A DNA stretch of 64,000 bases, from NCBI GenBank assembly GCA_029641185.1, contig JAPWGK010000020.1:682001-746000 (forward strand), given 5' to 3'. Source of the DNA: Pseudofabraea citricarpa (taxonomy: Eukaryota; Ascomycota; Leotiomycetes; Helotiales; Dermateaceae). Positions 20,849-33,449 of this stretch are shown here, piece after piece (position 1 is the stretch's first letter; each line of letters starts with the position of its first letter). A program made the position numbers and the translations under genes. The notes under the pieces are model-generated. The model was not told the origin of the DNA. It was given only the letters and a program-made list of their open reading frames with translations, and ran no database searches.

Positions 20849-22852
20849 GACCATTGATCTGGAGAAGCTCTTCACTCTGTATAATCGGGAAGTTCGTGGG
20901 GTTGGGGGTATCTTCATTCACGTTGTTTTATCTTGAAATACGTGTGTATTGTTTGTCCTTCTTACAATGAAATCTCGAAAACTTGCCTCCCCTGTTTATA
21001 ATTTTTATAGCGTAGTTGTTTTACCTTTACTAGTTCGATTTCAAGAACTTTTTCGGCGTTGATAACGCAGAGCCTTCAGAGGGCCAGCCTGTACCGAGGT
21101 CTTATATCACGAGCGACGGGTGAGGTACGGTTCATCGAGTGAGTACGTAAGCGTAGGTAATAGACTGGTATATATCGATACCCTAGTACTGCCGTACAAT
21201 ACGTAGTGATAGATGGTGGCTGCCTGTAGCTTTACCTACGGAATTCACAGATTCAGAAGTGTTAATCAGGTACCTAGGTAATATTGAGGTTGATGAAGGA
21301 GGAACCGTATGGGTTCAAAGCCATACACGTAGTCGAGGTATTTGGCCATTACAGTCACATAATATATATAATGTTACCGATAATACAATTTTCATGACAT
21401 GTTCGGAGAGTGAGGGATGAATCACCGCGGGCTGGGTTTCGATATCATAACCCAGCTCGTGGAGTAAGGCACGACTGGGTTTCCGCGGCTTTGTGGGCTA
21501 TCCTTCCCCGCTCTATCGTCTTCTCTTGATCGCTGATTGTAAACCATCCAGGCGGCCTTGTGCATCTCTCGGTGTATTTATCTGTGCGTTGTAAGGCTTT
21601 GCTTCCTGCCCTAGCCTTTTTAGCTTGCCACTTCTCGTCCTCGCTTCCGCGCAGGATGTTTCTTCTCCCACATCTCCAAAACAGCCACGATCTGGCGTCT
21701 CAAGTCGTGGTTGATAGATGTCTGGTAGGAATAGAGCTAGCTTATACCGCGATCCTAGCAGTTCAGGCAGGAGTAAAGTGCCCTATCGCACTGTATATCG
21801 CGGACGTCCCGGCACGCAAAGCAAGCTGCCAGAGTAAGCGACCGGCTCGGTAAGCGTTTTGGGAGTTTTCTAGGAAGAATCAAACGCATTTTGAGAAAGC
21901 TCTGGTGCTGCATAATCTACCTAGCCAGCCACCCCGCTGTTTCGCGTACTACTTCTTGTTTTTGAAGCAGATTACCCAAGGGCTAGAGGGTTTACCCTAC
22001 TGACTGCCGTGGTGGTGTTGAGTGGTGTCACGGATTGTTCCACCCTGCTTGCAGCCCCGATGACTTAAAAACATACCCAGTCCCAAGATCGGAGCTCCTA
22101 TGAAACCTTTCGGGAGTTTGGGCTGCAGTACACAGTGACACTGCATTCTTAACTTCTCAGATGCTGGGTTTCTAGGTCTGCAGGGCCTCACGTTGATGGT
22201 GAGATATAAGAGATTCCATTTTAAATCAGCCAAGACGTTAGTTTTTAGCACCACGAATATTATTACCAGCACCATTATCAGTAGTAAACTAGAGGTAAAT
22301 AAGTACCAGGAATTCCATGCTCATCAATAAGTTCATTATGCCTCATACCGGAGCTGCTTTTTTGGCCCCTTCCAACATCTGAGCTTGATCTCGTTGCTAA
22401 GAAAATTAATATTGGTCTCTTGTCTCAAAGACGAAAGAATACTCACGACTTCGGACGCATTAGATATACTGGGATCTTCCCAGACGATGAGACCAAGTAA
22501 AGGAGCTTGCTGTAGGTGAGGTAAGTGGTGGGGCTTCGATCCCGAAAACAGCCCGTGATGCCGGAGCTTGAATCATGACTAAGCGCAGTGTCAAAGGTTC
22601 CAGAACTTTAACCATTTGGCATTGTTACATGTATTCCACAATCCATGGCATCGCTCTAGTTCCATCAACAGCGCGCTCATCAAATCTGTCAATCCATGGA
22701 GCTCGGAAAACTGTGTCGAAATCGCACAGCACCGACCAGGGGCGCGGTAGCCTGAGGCAAGATGATTTAAGAGATAGGCCTTCATTCTTGGCCCTTTAAA
22801 CTCACCCGGCCATCCATCCTCCTTCCCTCTCAAATTCATCCAAACCTCGACC
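20849..22852. other. gene-free AT-rich spacer
   Basis: Two kilobases with no supported gene. The open frames present start at non-ATG codons or have no protein-like composition. A small inverted repeat (GTATGGGTTCAAAGCCATAC) lies near 21308-21327. No transposon coding sequence was seen. Confidence 0.5.
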
Positions 22853-24492
22853 ATGTCAAAAACCCTGCCGCTTCTCCAAGGGGCGATCACATTAGAATCG
22901 GCCCTGGACGACGACGATAACATACTGCAGGCCCTGGCGTATCCTCAAAAACGGTTCGAGTACTTTGTCCACCTCTGGAAGCATCGCAGCGAGATCGAGG
23001 CTATTGTGTCGTATCACCTGGGCTTAACCGCGAGAGAGACATGTCAAATAGGAGAGGTCAAGGATTGGATGGCTGGAAGCTTCAATGTTTGCATACCAGT
23101 CAGCGTCAACGGGGCCAAACCCCGCAGCAAACGGGTTATCATCAGGTTTCCGCTGCCATACAAGGTGGGGGAATTGCAAAATCCTGGTAATGCAGAAGAG
23201 AAAGTCCGTTGTGAAGCTGCGACCTTCATCTGGATCCGAGAGAATTGTCCTACTGTTCGGATTCCCTACTTGTGGGGCTTTGGGCTTCCCGATGGCAAGA
23301 ACGTATGTCACGTCAAGTGAGGCATCGACGGATCACTTCCACTTCCAAACCATATGCTGACTTGTCTCTCATATCTGCGCAGTATACGACACCTGAAACC
23401 GCCCCCTTTTATATGCGTTTGATGTGGTATCTCCGAAGGGGCGCATTATCGTTATTGAGATACCCCCTCCCTTGTAGATATATAAGTCGTCAGAGTGTTC
23501 GAACTTTGAAGACGGGATACCTGGTCATGGAATATATTGAAGAGACGCATGGAAAGATGCTTTCGGAAACTTGGGAAGGACTGCGCCATGACAAAAATCG
23601 GAGGTCCAACCTGTTCAGTGACTTATCTCGGATTATGCTTTCGTTGGCACAGTCACCTTTACCACGCATAGGCTCATTAACATTAGATGAGCGCGACGTT
23701 CTATGTCTGCTTAATCGTCCCCTAACACTTCGTCTGCAACATCTCGAGAACGAGGGAATTCCAACCGACATAGATAGAAACCTTACATACTCCACCACAG
23801 ATACCTACCTGAGCGATCTTCTATCATGCCATGATAATCGGATACGATATCAGCCTAACTCAATACAGGAAAAATTTGATGGACAAGCACAACTATCGGT
23901 TTTAACTGCTATGCGAGCCCTTCTTCCTCAATTCGCAAGTCGCGACCTCCGACATGGACCTTTTGTTCTCACGCTCACAGACCTTCACCAGAGCAACATT
24001 TTCGTCGATGATGACTGGCATGTCAAATGCCTAATTGATCTTGAGTGGGCATGCTCACGGCCAATTGAGATGCTACATCCACCGTGTTGGTTGACTGGTC
24101 GAGGAGTTGACCAGTTAGCCAAGGGCGAACACCTAGAAGCCTACAGCGATGTACATGAAGAGTTTGTTGATGCTTTTGAAAATGAAGAGAGATTATTTTC
24201 TCCTACTTATGGTGATGCCTCATACCGAACACGCATCATGAGAAGAGGTTGGACAACCGGAAACTTCTGGTACTTTTACGCCCTGGACAACCCTAAAGGA
24301 CTATATAATATATTTCTCCAGCATATTCAACCAATCTTCACAGACTTAGATGACAAGGGCATGGTCGAGTTTGAACGAACCTTGGCCCCTTATTGGGGTG
24401 TTAATGGACTTGAAGTAATAGCAGCAAAGATCAAGGATAAGGAGGTATATGACGATCAATTGCGAAGTAGATTTGAGTTTCCTGTAGCATGA
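22853..24492 (+). CDS. APH-family phosphotransferase (kinase-like fold)
   Basis: Two exons (22853-23302, 23383-24492; GTATGT donor, CAG acceptor) give about 519 residues. The catalytic-loop motif LTDLHQSNIFVDDDWHVK (about residues 348-365) and the metal-binding LIDLEWA (about 367-373) place it in the aminoglycoside phosphotransferase/choline kinase-like superfamily. The N-lobe carries VIIRFPLP, which lies where the nucleotide-binding strand should be. Fungal members are numerous; their substrates are mostly unknown, and drug resistance should not be assumed. It ends 86 bases from the convergent small gene on the minus strand. Confidence 0.85.
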
Positions 24493-24578
24493 TTTGGAAA
24501 CGAGACTGCCAAAGACTATTATTGAATCGCCAAGCCTAGTCATGATATGGGGCTCTCTTGCCCTCGCCAACTTCCACC

Positions 24579-24791
24579 TCATCCACTACCACTGCCTTTC
24601 CCACTCGCTTCCTCTTGAGCCTTAACCCTTGCAACTTCTTCGCGCTTCGCCCTAGCTTCTGCTCTCTTGTCCTTGGCTTCTTTCCCAGACGATGACAGTT
24701 GGTTCATGGTTTTCTGGTCTGTCAGGCCGGCAGTGACTGCATTTCTGGCAGCACGGTCCTCGGCTTCTTTCCTCGCGCGTTCATCGTCCAT
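24579..24791 (-). CDS. small highly charged helical protein
   Basis: A 70-residue frame starts at an ATG in good context (CACAATGG). It is rich in Lys, Glu, Arg and Ala, predicts as an almost continuous helix, and ends in a Gly-Ser tail. A likely 5' UTR intron with GTAAGT donor and TTTTAG acceptor (24801-24905) ends ten bases before the ATG, which supports expression. I do not recognise a named family. It is convergent with the APH-family gene. Confidence 0.55.
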   Translation of the reverse strand: MDDERARKEAEDRAARNAVTAGLTDQKTMNQLSSSGKEAKDKRAEARAKREEVARVKAQEEASGKGSGSG

Positions 24792-24905
24792 TGTGGTGAT
24801 CTAAAAGTGGTATTCTTGAGCAATCGTGGCCGACAAGATAGTTATATCTAACAACAATCTTGTCTAAGATGCTAGAAATTTGAAACTAGAAACTATGGCA
24901 CTTAC

Positions 24906-27263
24906 GTTGAATTTGGGTAACAAAACGGAAAGTTAGAGGTATTTTAGATGATGATTGAGTCGGACCCCTCATAGACTTAATAAGGCTTCGTATAGATAGG
25001 CTTAATGCAAGACGCCCAAAGGAGGCTCTGGTTGCCTAGGAGGGGCAGCATTTCCACCGCCCCATCTTTCGAATATGGCCAATAAGCCATCTACTCCAAC
25101 ATTCTTATGCGAGAACAGCCAACAGGCAACATCGCCTAATCATTATCCCCGCTGTGCTTCCTTCACAACATATCTACACGTCATCATACATCCAACAGCC
25201 TGCTGCATGCGAGCTTTTATTCTTACACATGTTACGCCCGCCACCGTTGCAAACCCGCTCGGCGATGACTCACGAGAAAGTTTGAAATTGCCTATTCATG
25301 GCCTGGGCGACCGCTACCCCGATTGGGAGAAAATAGAAAATGCACAGCGACCCTACCCGGTTCTTTGCCGTTGGGTCTGTAGGCTTCCCCGATCCAGTGT
25401 TTCTATCATCTACTGGAGATCAAGTGTCCGATTGTTCATTATTTGGGATAAAAACGACGCTAGATGCCTCTTATACCTGGAATCTCTACTGTGCTTAGTC
25501 AGCTGCAACTTGAGGAGGATGGGAACCTTCCTATCAATTTTGGCTAGTTCATGTCCGAAGCCCAAATTCAAACCAGAAACGAGAAAATACACACTCGAAG
25601 GGCAGCTGAAGAATAACAGACTTGGAAGAAACCAAGAGATGCGGGCTAGTCCTGGCGACTTTGAAAGGAAGAGATGAGAATTAGTAGACATCAATTGTTA
25701 TGTAGATGAAGAGGTTGTTAGTTCTGCGTTAACCCGTTCCCCCATCGGAGCAAACAAACGTCAAGCATCAGCATGTCTATCCGGCACATCCTTTCTCTTA
25801 AGCTAACTCATCTTCGATAAAGCTATACAAGTGATTTATCTTCCCCTGGCTGCCAGACCAAACAATGCAAGAGAGTAGGAGTATTGCTATAACTTCTTTC
25901 CTTAAATGAAGATTCGTTTCTACTACCATCTAGTAGTAATAATGCCTAATCTTGAAATAGAGCCTTGCTTAAGAGGCGTTATATTACCCTACCTTAGCGA
26001 GATTGTGCTACTAAAGGATTGCACTTTGTCTCGTGTGCACCTAGGTGAGTGGTGACATATTTCTAAGCTGGTTGCTCTCTTTCGTTCTTTCGGACTTTCG
26101 GACTTTTTCAAACATTACAGAATCACCTGTAGATTGTCGGCACAGAGCGATATCGTGCGTCTTCGAAGACGGATTCTTGCGGCAATGGGAAATTACATGA
26201 TTGTTAGGTTGACCCCATGTGCACATACGTCGAGGCCTTCGGCCCCGGCTGAGTTTCAGACTCTTCTCCACTCTACTTGGGATTTGCTTATGCCAAAGCA
26301 GCAAAAGTTCAAGTCCAAAGACGGGATGGGGAAAGACTAATATACTTAAGAGGGCAAGTCACTCTCCAAAACTCTAATGCCCTAGACGAGCACACCCTAT
26401 GCGAGCACACTGCTTATATAAAATGTGACATAGTCGGTGGAACTGAGGTGAAAAACACCTGAAAACAAGAGTGCTGGATTCGTGCTCAGTATAGGTATCC
26501 ACAGTTCCCGGAGCATATGATAGAAAGGAACGGAAAATATGTGACGTATCTTAACAGAACGATGTTCTCTTTCGGACATTCTAGATGATTAGAAGACGGA
26601 AAGTCTTCACTGAGACCTGGTAGAATTCGCAAATGATCTAAAGACGAAGGTCTCACTCAGCACGCCCCAAGGTAGAATGATTATGTATCTGAGCCAACGA
26701 TGGAGCGGATTTCGATCCTACTATATATCAGCTGTATGAGCCAGTTGGAGTGGAGAACTTGGAAAACCCTAAAATACTTATCACCGCTGCTCCAGGGATT
26801 CTGTGCACGTTAGCTGACGGATCAAGGAGGACATGTCTTCATGCCGGTGTTGTTTTGATTTAATCGTTAAAAAGCGTGTAGTTAGTTAACTCAAAGCATC
26901 CACCATCCTTGCTGCCAGGGCTGCTGCTAAATGTAACCTATGTTCTCCTATTACCAAAAGACCTGAAGTAGACTCGCTTAATTGGCCCCCCTATTTGTTT
27001 CCTTGGCGGTCTCGCTACCAGACTCACATCAAAGTTAACCTGCTCTAAGGCTTTTAGCATTCTCACCTCTAGAAATCGCATGTCACCGAATATACAGAAC
27101 GCAGCTTGTTTATGATCTCGGTGATTCATTTACGTTCAGTTTTTTTTGCTACTGTACGAACCTCCGTATCAACCATGTTTCATTCCTCCCTATGAATGCC
27201 CCTCCTTAGTGCTTACTTACTCTGGGAGCGATATCGAGGGTGAATACGAAATGGAAAGCGAGA
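24906..27263. other. gene-poor AT-rich spacer
   Basis: No gene is well supported. The longest ATG-started frame (25075-25677, plus, 200 codons) has an unremarkable composition, many Cys and Arg, no recognisable motif and no intron signals, so I leave it as an unsupported ORF. The rest is AT-rich with no clear repeats. Confidence 0.45.
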
Positions 27264-29921
27264 TTAACGGGTGGGTGGATTACCACTCGATGCCACACGC
27301 TTATTACCAGCTGCATCATCTGCTTCATCTCCACTTGTATCTAAAGGCCTCTTCTTCGACAAAGAACGCTTCAGATTTCTGAGAGATCTGAGATGATTCT
27401 CACCTCTTGAAACATCGTCAGCATCATTGGCGCCTTTTGACATTGAGGACAGCGAACTTCTACGATCTGGCGAGGGAGATATTCCTCCAAATGTACTACT
27501 TGGGCTGTGATCGAAAGAAGAGTGTCCAGCAGTTGAGAAGCTGGTGCCTGAAATATTGAGATCTTCAAACTGGGAATGTCCGTATACAGGCGCCGCAGTT
27601 GTGTCGCCAAATACACGATTGGAATCAGTAGCTGCAAATAGATCCGCTCCTGATCGGTTGGATCTTGCAAATGGTGATTGATTGATGGCTGGCAAAAGGT
27701 CTCGGTCAAGGCCGGTGCCCAGTTCAAAAGACTGCTGAAGCGCAGCTGAGAACAACTGGTTTTTGAATGGTGATTGTACAGCAGCTACTCTCATCATGTA
27801 AGGTGTCGCTGATGCCTCTACGCCGTTTACAGTGCCGTATGCTTTGATCGAGTATTGGGTAACTAGCCCGTGATGTACAACAATAGAGAAGCGTATGACT
27901 CGGTAAGCCGGTCGACGATTGACACTCGGGTAGTATCTCAGTCCTGACTTCTTGATAGGAAACTGGTCCAGATCCCATCTCAGGGTCGTCAAAGTAGTGA
28001 GACGAGCAACTGGTAATGTAAGAATGTATCAAAGTTGAGGGAATGGGTTTGAACTTACTTCTTTGACCATTTTGATTGATCAAGAACTTCGCACCGTCCA
28101 AGCCACCGTTCGCTAGGGCTGTCCACTAAATTGAGATCAGTAATCGGTCTCTGTTGAAAATCTAGGGTTGCGACTCACAGTCGTGTCACCAGGATGAGCA
28201 TCGACAGAGAGAATCATCTCATCAAATTGGAGTATTGTTTGACCAATATCGAAGGTACGCTTTCTAGCCGTCTTGAAAGTCGACTCAGACTGTAATTCCT
28301 GGTTGGCACTTACTTGCTCACCTTTCTTAATGATCCACGAGACAGCCAAAAAGTAGTCTTCGGTGGGGTCTGCCGGGTCCTTAACCAAGTGAAGATGTGG
28401 GTAAAGGGGTGAGTTCTTGATATTGTCTTCAACAGGCTGCATTGTTAGAACACCAATACTTTCTGATGCTATTATACCGGTGAAAAAGTTGTCGTACAAC
28501 CGGCAAAGAATAGCGCCTTCTGCCACATGCTTCTTGTCGGTTGAGGGTATGAACACCTTTGCTTGACCCAGGCATTCCTTGGTAATGCGTTTGGTGATGT
28601 ACTCATTTTGAAACAAACCTCCACCTAGAACGACGATCTCAGGGTTCGTATCCTGGGAAAGCTGCACGCGCAGTCCTTGTAATATCTTGTCAATGCAAGG
28701 CTCAAAACAGCCTTTTATCTCATCGTAGGTAAGTTTGACATTATGGCGCTTGTCTAGATAACCATTTTCAAGATAATGTGCTCTACCGAGTTGAAACTTG
28801 CACTTTGCTTCAAAGCGGTTCTTGATTTGGTCTAATAAATGCATCTCATTCGGTTCCGGGACTGAAGGACGCTGTTTTTTTACGAGCTTCATGAACGCCG
28901 CGGTTATGGTCTCTCCGCCGCAAACAAGACCTACATTTCTGTTAGTAAAGCTTATGACTCACCAAATCTCACTTACTCAGGCTAGCCCGCTCTTGCTTAA
29001 AGCATGGTGGGTCAATTTTATCAAGACGGAACGAAATCATGCACTAAGAGAATCAGCACAAGGCCATTTTGATCAGCATGGTACTTACACATGTGCCACC
29101 ACCTCCGTCGACGACTAAGTACCGATCTCCAACCTAAGTACACAAATTAGTATCTCTTTTAGATGCTGTATTACGCCAAAGATATCATGAAGTGGGTCAA
29201 TTCGTTGACAGTGACTGGGACTCTGAAATTGAACAGCGCTTACCTTCCATTCATGCAACTGTTCTTCTGAGGCAAGCCATGATGCAAACATAGCCTGTGG
29301 CTCGGATTCGAGCACAACACTTCCCTCCTTAACCATTCCTTGGGTAAAGGCATCAGCAATTGCCTTGTGCTCAACAACCGAACGACCAGGTGGAACGGCA
29401 ACAACAACCTCGATTTGGAAGTCATTCAAGCTGTTATAAATGCCTTTCAGAGCTTTGCGATTGTAATAGCAGCCTTCCTCCTCATTATTGATAAGGTCAT
29501 TGTACAAGAGCTTCGCGAAATCGTGGACCAGGTCATACTTCGTCTTGCCTAGAACTTGAAGTCTGGCTAGCATCTCATTTTGGAGCTCCTCGACTGCTGG
29601 ATCGCCCATTGAATGGTGGAAAAGAAGCTTCCAAAGGGTGAAGCATGCATCCCAGTTGATTGCTTCGTAGTCTTTGTCGTAGAAAGCATCTTCCACAGCA
29701 CTCTTGACCTCGAATCCGGTGATAGGTAGCTTGTCCTTGAAATTGTATAAGAGGGTTGTCGGAGGGAAAACATTATCAAGCTGTCCATAGGCCGTTTCCC
29801 AATACCTAGCAACCCGCACGGTGCAATTATCGCGGTTAGGTCTGATGAGGGCATGCGTGACAACACATCTCGTCGTTCCAACATCGATGCCGATGATCAG
29901 CTTGGGTTTTTCGTTCGACAT
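27264..29921 (-). CDS. Hsp70-like ATPase (actin-fold, divergent)
   Basis: Six exons (29244-29921, 29089-29133, 28977-29043, 28179-28930, 28059-28125, 27264-28009) give about 784 residues. The N-terminus has the phosphate-1 motif IIGIDVGTT, and the 45-nt second exon encodes the phosphate-2 motif VVDGGGGT. The fourth exon carries VVLGGGLFQN, matching the adenosine motif. These are the three nucleotide-binding signatures of the Hsp70/actin superfamily. Sequence between them is far from canonical Hsp70; it is closer in style to the fungal Hsp70-like/HSPA12-type proteins, which lack a standard substrate-binding domain. The C-terminal 150 residues are Ser-rich and end in a Lys/Arg-rich stretch that could be a nuclear signal. 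Client and role are unknown. Confidence 0.88.
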
Positions 29922-30784
29922 TTTGAATCTAAGACTGTTAGTTACCTAGATCAGATACATGTAATGAGGTGGCAGGGGTTACCTATGGTAAAGAACGTGG
30001 TTAGGTGCCAGTTGAAGGAAAGAACATTGACTCAAATGCGTATTAGATGCAACCAACCTTAGATCTAAATCGATCAGAAGACCGCGGTCGGTAGGAAACC
30101 TTGGAGTTATGCGCGTAACACACTCGGATCTAAAGCCTCTTTGAGTTCAGAAGACTACGCGAGGTTAGATAGATCTAAGCCTCAAGGCCGTGCATAGGAA
30201 TTTCAGATTGAGGCTTCCTTGAGTTGATCAGAAAGTTTGTTGAAGCCTTTGCGTCGAACAAAGTAGTAGTTCTGTTTCGCGGAGAGTCTGCGCGGAGATT
30301 GAGGTATCTAGGATAATGGGTACAAGAGAAGGTTAAAGAGTCTTGCGTGAGATAGTGTGTAGTGGTAGGGGAAAGGGTAATTGCGGATGTGGAGGAGGAG
30401 AGGAGGTGGAGGTGGAGGTGGAAGAAAAGGTGAAGGTGGAAGAAAAGGTGGAGGCAGAAGAAGGCAGAAGAAGGCAGAAGAAGGAGGATGAGGTTAGGTA
30501 TCTAGGTACGTTGGTGTAGGTATATACAACTGACTCCTCGGGCACCGCTAGGGTCGCGTTTTGTGCTGTCTCGCTTAATTTTTACAACGCAACTCTAGCA
30601 TAGCAATTCTCCCACAATTCAATACCTCCTGCCTTGCACTTACAGTCATTGCGACTATTCAACGCAGCCCATTGAAGTGACCGAAGAGCATTTGGTTTGA
30701 TCATCTTCTGCTGGGTGCCTAGTGCCAAAGAATCTGTGGAACGCGCGCGTTCTGTATTTGATCTTCTGGCGGAAGGGGCGCAGA
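29922..30784. other. divergent promoter between Hsp70-like and C2H2 genes
   Basis: No coding region. It contains a purine-rich repeat tract (listed separately) and several TAGATCTAAG-like direct repeats around 30059-30180. Confidence 0.5.
30388..30486. repeat. purine-rich (GGAGGTGGAAGAA)n-type tract
   Basis: A nearly pure G/A strand has repeats of GGAGGT, GGAAGAAAAGGT and GGCAGAAGAA. Such tracts can form triplexes or act as nucleosome-poor promoter elements; here it lies between two divergent genes. Confidence 0.7.
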
Positions 30785-33449
30785 ATGTCTGAAAGCGATT
30801 TGTCTTTCGTTGAGGATAGGTATGTTTTCATGGCTTATGAATTTATCACTCTTATAAAGAAACTGAAACAATTGTAGACCACTGAAGGCCAACTCAGCAG
30901 ACAAATTCTCTTGTGGAACTTGTAACGCTGTTTATAGCCATAAACGCGGGTTGGTCCAGCATCTGAAGGCAAAAGATCACACAGAGGTCAAGGTGAATGC
31001 GAAATCAGGCAATAATGAAGATCTTGAAGTCGTAGAGACTGGAAGATTTGTCTGCCAGAAATGCGCAAGAGCTTTCCCCAGTCAACCCAGCTTATCTAGT
31101 CACAAGGGTAGCCATTCAAAAAATGACAAGAAGAACAAGCTTTCCAATCTCAACAATCATCATGGCAATAAAACTGGACCCTTAGAAAATAGCAATGGAA
31201 AGACTGGACATGAGGACGAAGGCTCGTCACCACAGCCAATCGCATCCAACGCAGTCCAGATGATGCCTATGCCGCCAAAGCAGCCAGGGGAGCCATTGAG
31301 TTGGGAAGAAGAAAAGGTGGTCAATTTAGTACTCGATACATCTCCTCGAGATCGTTTTCGAGCATGCCCAGACTATTTCTATCGAAGTGGCGACCTCCGG
31401 ACAAAATGGTCATATCTTGGCGAAGCCATTGCTCATTGGAAATCGGCTTGTGTCTCGTGTCGAAGCAGTAGAGTGGAGTGTAGATTTCAGAATCAAAACT
31501 CTAGCTGCATGGTTTGTCTTGAGACTGGCATGGAATGTCGTAAGGAAACCAACGAGATGAGAGGCCTGACAGAGAGTTCAGCACTAAATACCAAACTGTT
31601 TTCTCGGGAGACCAACAGAGAGATCAATGAGGGCGAAGATGAAGAAGTCGGATTCGGCAACAATAGAGGTTTTCAGGGACTGCCAGGGCTAGCAAGCAAC
31701 AAAGAAGGGTTAGAGAACCATCCGCCAATTCTCAACCGAGCACCAGAAGCAAAGTCAGTCAACAAACAGGGAAATGCTTCTCTAATGCCAGATTTCGCAC
31801 AAGAGACTGGAATCCAAGATGCGTTTGTTGGTACGTTTCAGAGCAGTGAAGAAACCAATATTCCAAATGGCATGGACAGAAACGACTCAGCTAGGGCTGG
31901 TATGTTGAATCTAGGTTCACGTGCAGCATACCATGTGGATTCATCACATGACTCTATTCAACCTATTGTTCCCGCTTGTCAATTGATTCAGCAAACTCAA
32001 CAATGGGAACAAAACGGAACAATAGCTAACAAGGCGCATAAGAGCTCTGCGCCAACTCCAACACAAACTATTTCTCTTCAAACTTCCTTCCAATCCAACC
32101 CTTTTCTCCATTCCAACAATTCTTCGCAGTCCAACACTACCTCTCCACCCAGTAGTCTCTTACACTCATACTCTTTCCCAAGCTTCGACAAAGAAACAAG
32201 CACAACAATGGCACCTCAAACTCGCAAGAGAAATCGTTCCAAGCGCGATGATGAATCAGATCCATCCACCGAGCAACAAGAGCCACAAGGCAACAAGAAA
32301 GTGAAGATCAACATCGCAAAGAACAACAAGTCTTCGTCTGCTCCTACAGCACATCCACCTCTTCCATCTCCCGCATCACCCCCCAATGCTATACCATGCA
32401 CCAAGAAGCCAACTATCAGCCAGTCTTCTACCGAGCAACCTTCTACCGAGCAACCTTCTACCGAGCAACCTTCTACCAAGGAATCTTCTACTGACAAACC
32501 TCCAACTGAGCAAGTCAAGAAGACTTTCAAACGACCGGAATCCCTGTGGGTCCCAACCAACGGGGAACGCGAGACATACATTTATGGGACCAGAAATGGC
32601 ACTGACGTTCTTGATTTGAGTACAATGCGTGAGGTAGTTGGACATGTACCATTTATAAACGGTCAATATCCGTTCTGGCTCAAGGACCTTGTTGTTGACC
32701 ATCAATTCTTCAGCAAGCGAGACGAGTTGGAAGAACTGATGGCCAAAGGCCACGAGACTGTCACCACATTGGAGAAAGTCTTCGACGTTCCGGAAGGTGT
32801 CAATGTGTTCGATAAACTCAAGTCATTAAAGACTCGACCAGAAAATGATGATATCATCGAAAGTGTTCTCGCATTTGCAACACATCAAATGGTCTTTGCT
32901 GATAAGTTCGCTTTCCCGGGAGAGAAGATCATGAGAGAGATAATCAGACACGGTAAGTCAAACTTGAACCCCAATTCCTTACCCCGAGTCTAATCATTGT
33001 ATCTAGCTGTCGGCTATGATGAGGTTACAGACATGTTCATTCAAGATTACCGACACCGCACCGTCTTGAAATGTCCCAAGTTTGCCGAGCAGAAGGAGGC
33101 ACTCATTCAGGAGTACCATAAGAAGCTCAATACATTGATGTTTCATTTTGTGGGCGGTAGCACTGAAACCAGCAAAGCACACAGGTCGATTGCCCTCTCC
33201 GCAGTTAATGCAAACATCAAAATGGCTTCGTTTGTTGGTTACACTCAAAGACCAATTTGGGCTCGTTCTGGAGCGGACTTCGACCCAGCCCTTCATGCGG
33301 TTGAAATGGAAGAAGCAGAAATTGGTGTTAAGAAAGATCATTCTGGTCAAAAGATTCTTTTAACAAGAGCATTTGGTGTTGAACGCAAAATCCCAAATGG
33401 AGCTTGGTTTACTGTCATCAAGGCCTATGTCATCTTGTTTGAGAAATAG
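30785..33449 (+). CDS. C2H2 zinc-finger protein with a conserved-looking C-terminal domain
   Basis: Three exons (30785-30819, 30878-32952, 33007-33449) give about 850 residues. The first finger starts right after intron 1 ([23 protein letters not shown]); the second is [22 protein letters not shown] Cys cluster ([13 protein letters not shown]...[11 protein letters not shown], about residues 205-235) resembles the metal-binding part of fungal regulators. The middle is Ser/Gln/Pro-rich with a 15-bp tandem repeat encoding PSTEQ. The C-terminal 300 residues (from [10 protein letters not shown]) are compact, charged and uninterrupted, and look like a separate folded domain of unknown function. A nuclear regulator is likely. 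An in-frame ATG at 32208, preceded by a pyrimidine-rich leader-like stretch, may start a second, shorter product. Confidence 0.75.
32426..32515 (+). repeat. 15-bp coding repeat (PSTEQ)
   Basis: Three exact TTCTACCGAGCAACC units are followed by three degenerate ones inside the C2H2 gene. They encode Pro-Ser-Thr-Glu-Gln repeats and keep the reading frame. Confidence 0.85.

Noticed and set aside
25075..25677. 200-codon ATG-started plus-strand frame
   Set aside because: No motif, no intron signals and random-looking composition in AT-rich DNA. Expression data or a homologue would be needed to accept it.
32216..32753. Two minus-strand frames with Gly/Arg repeats
   Set aside because: Antisense to the PSTEQ repeat region of the C2H2 gene.
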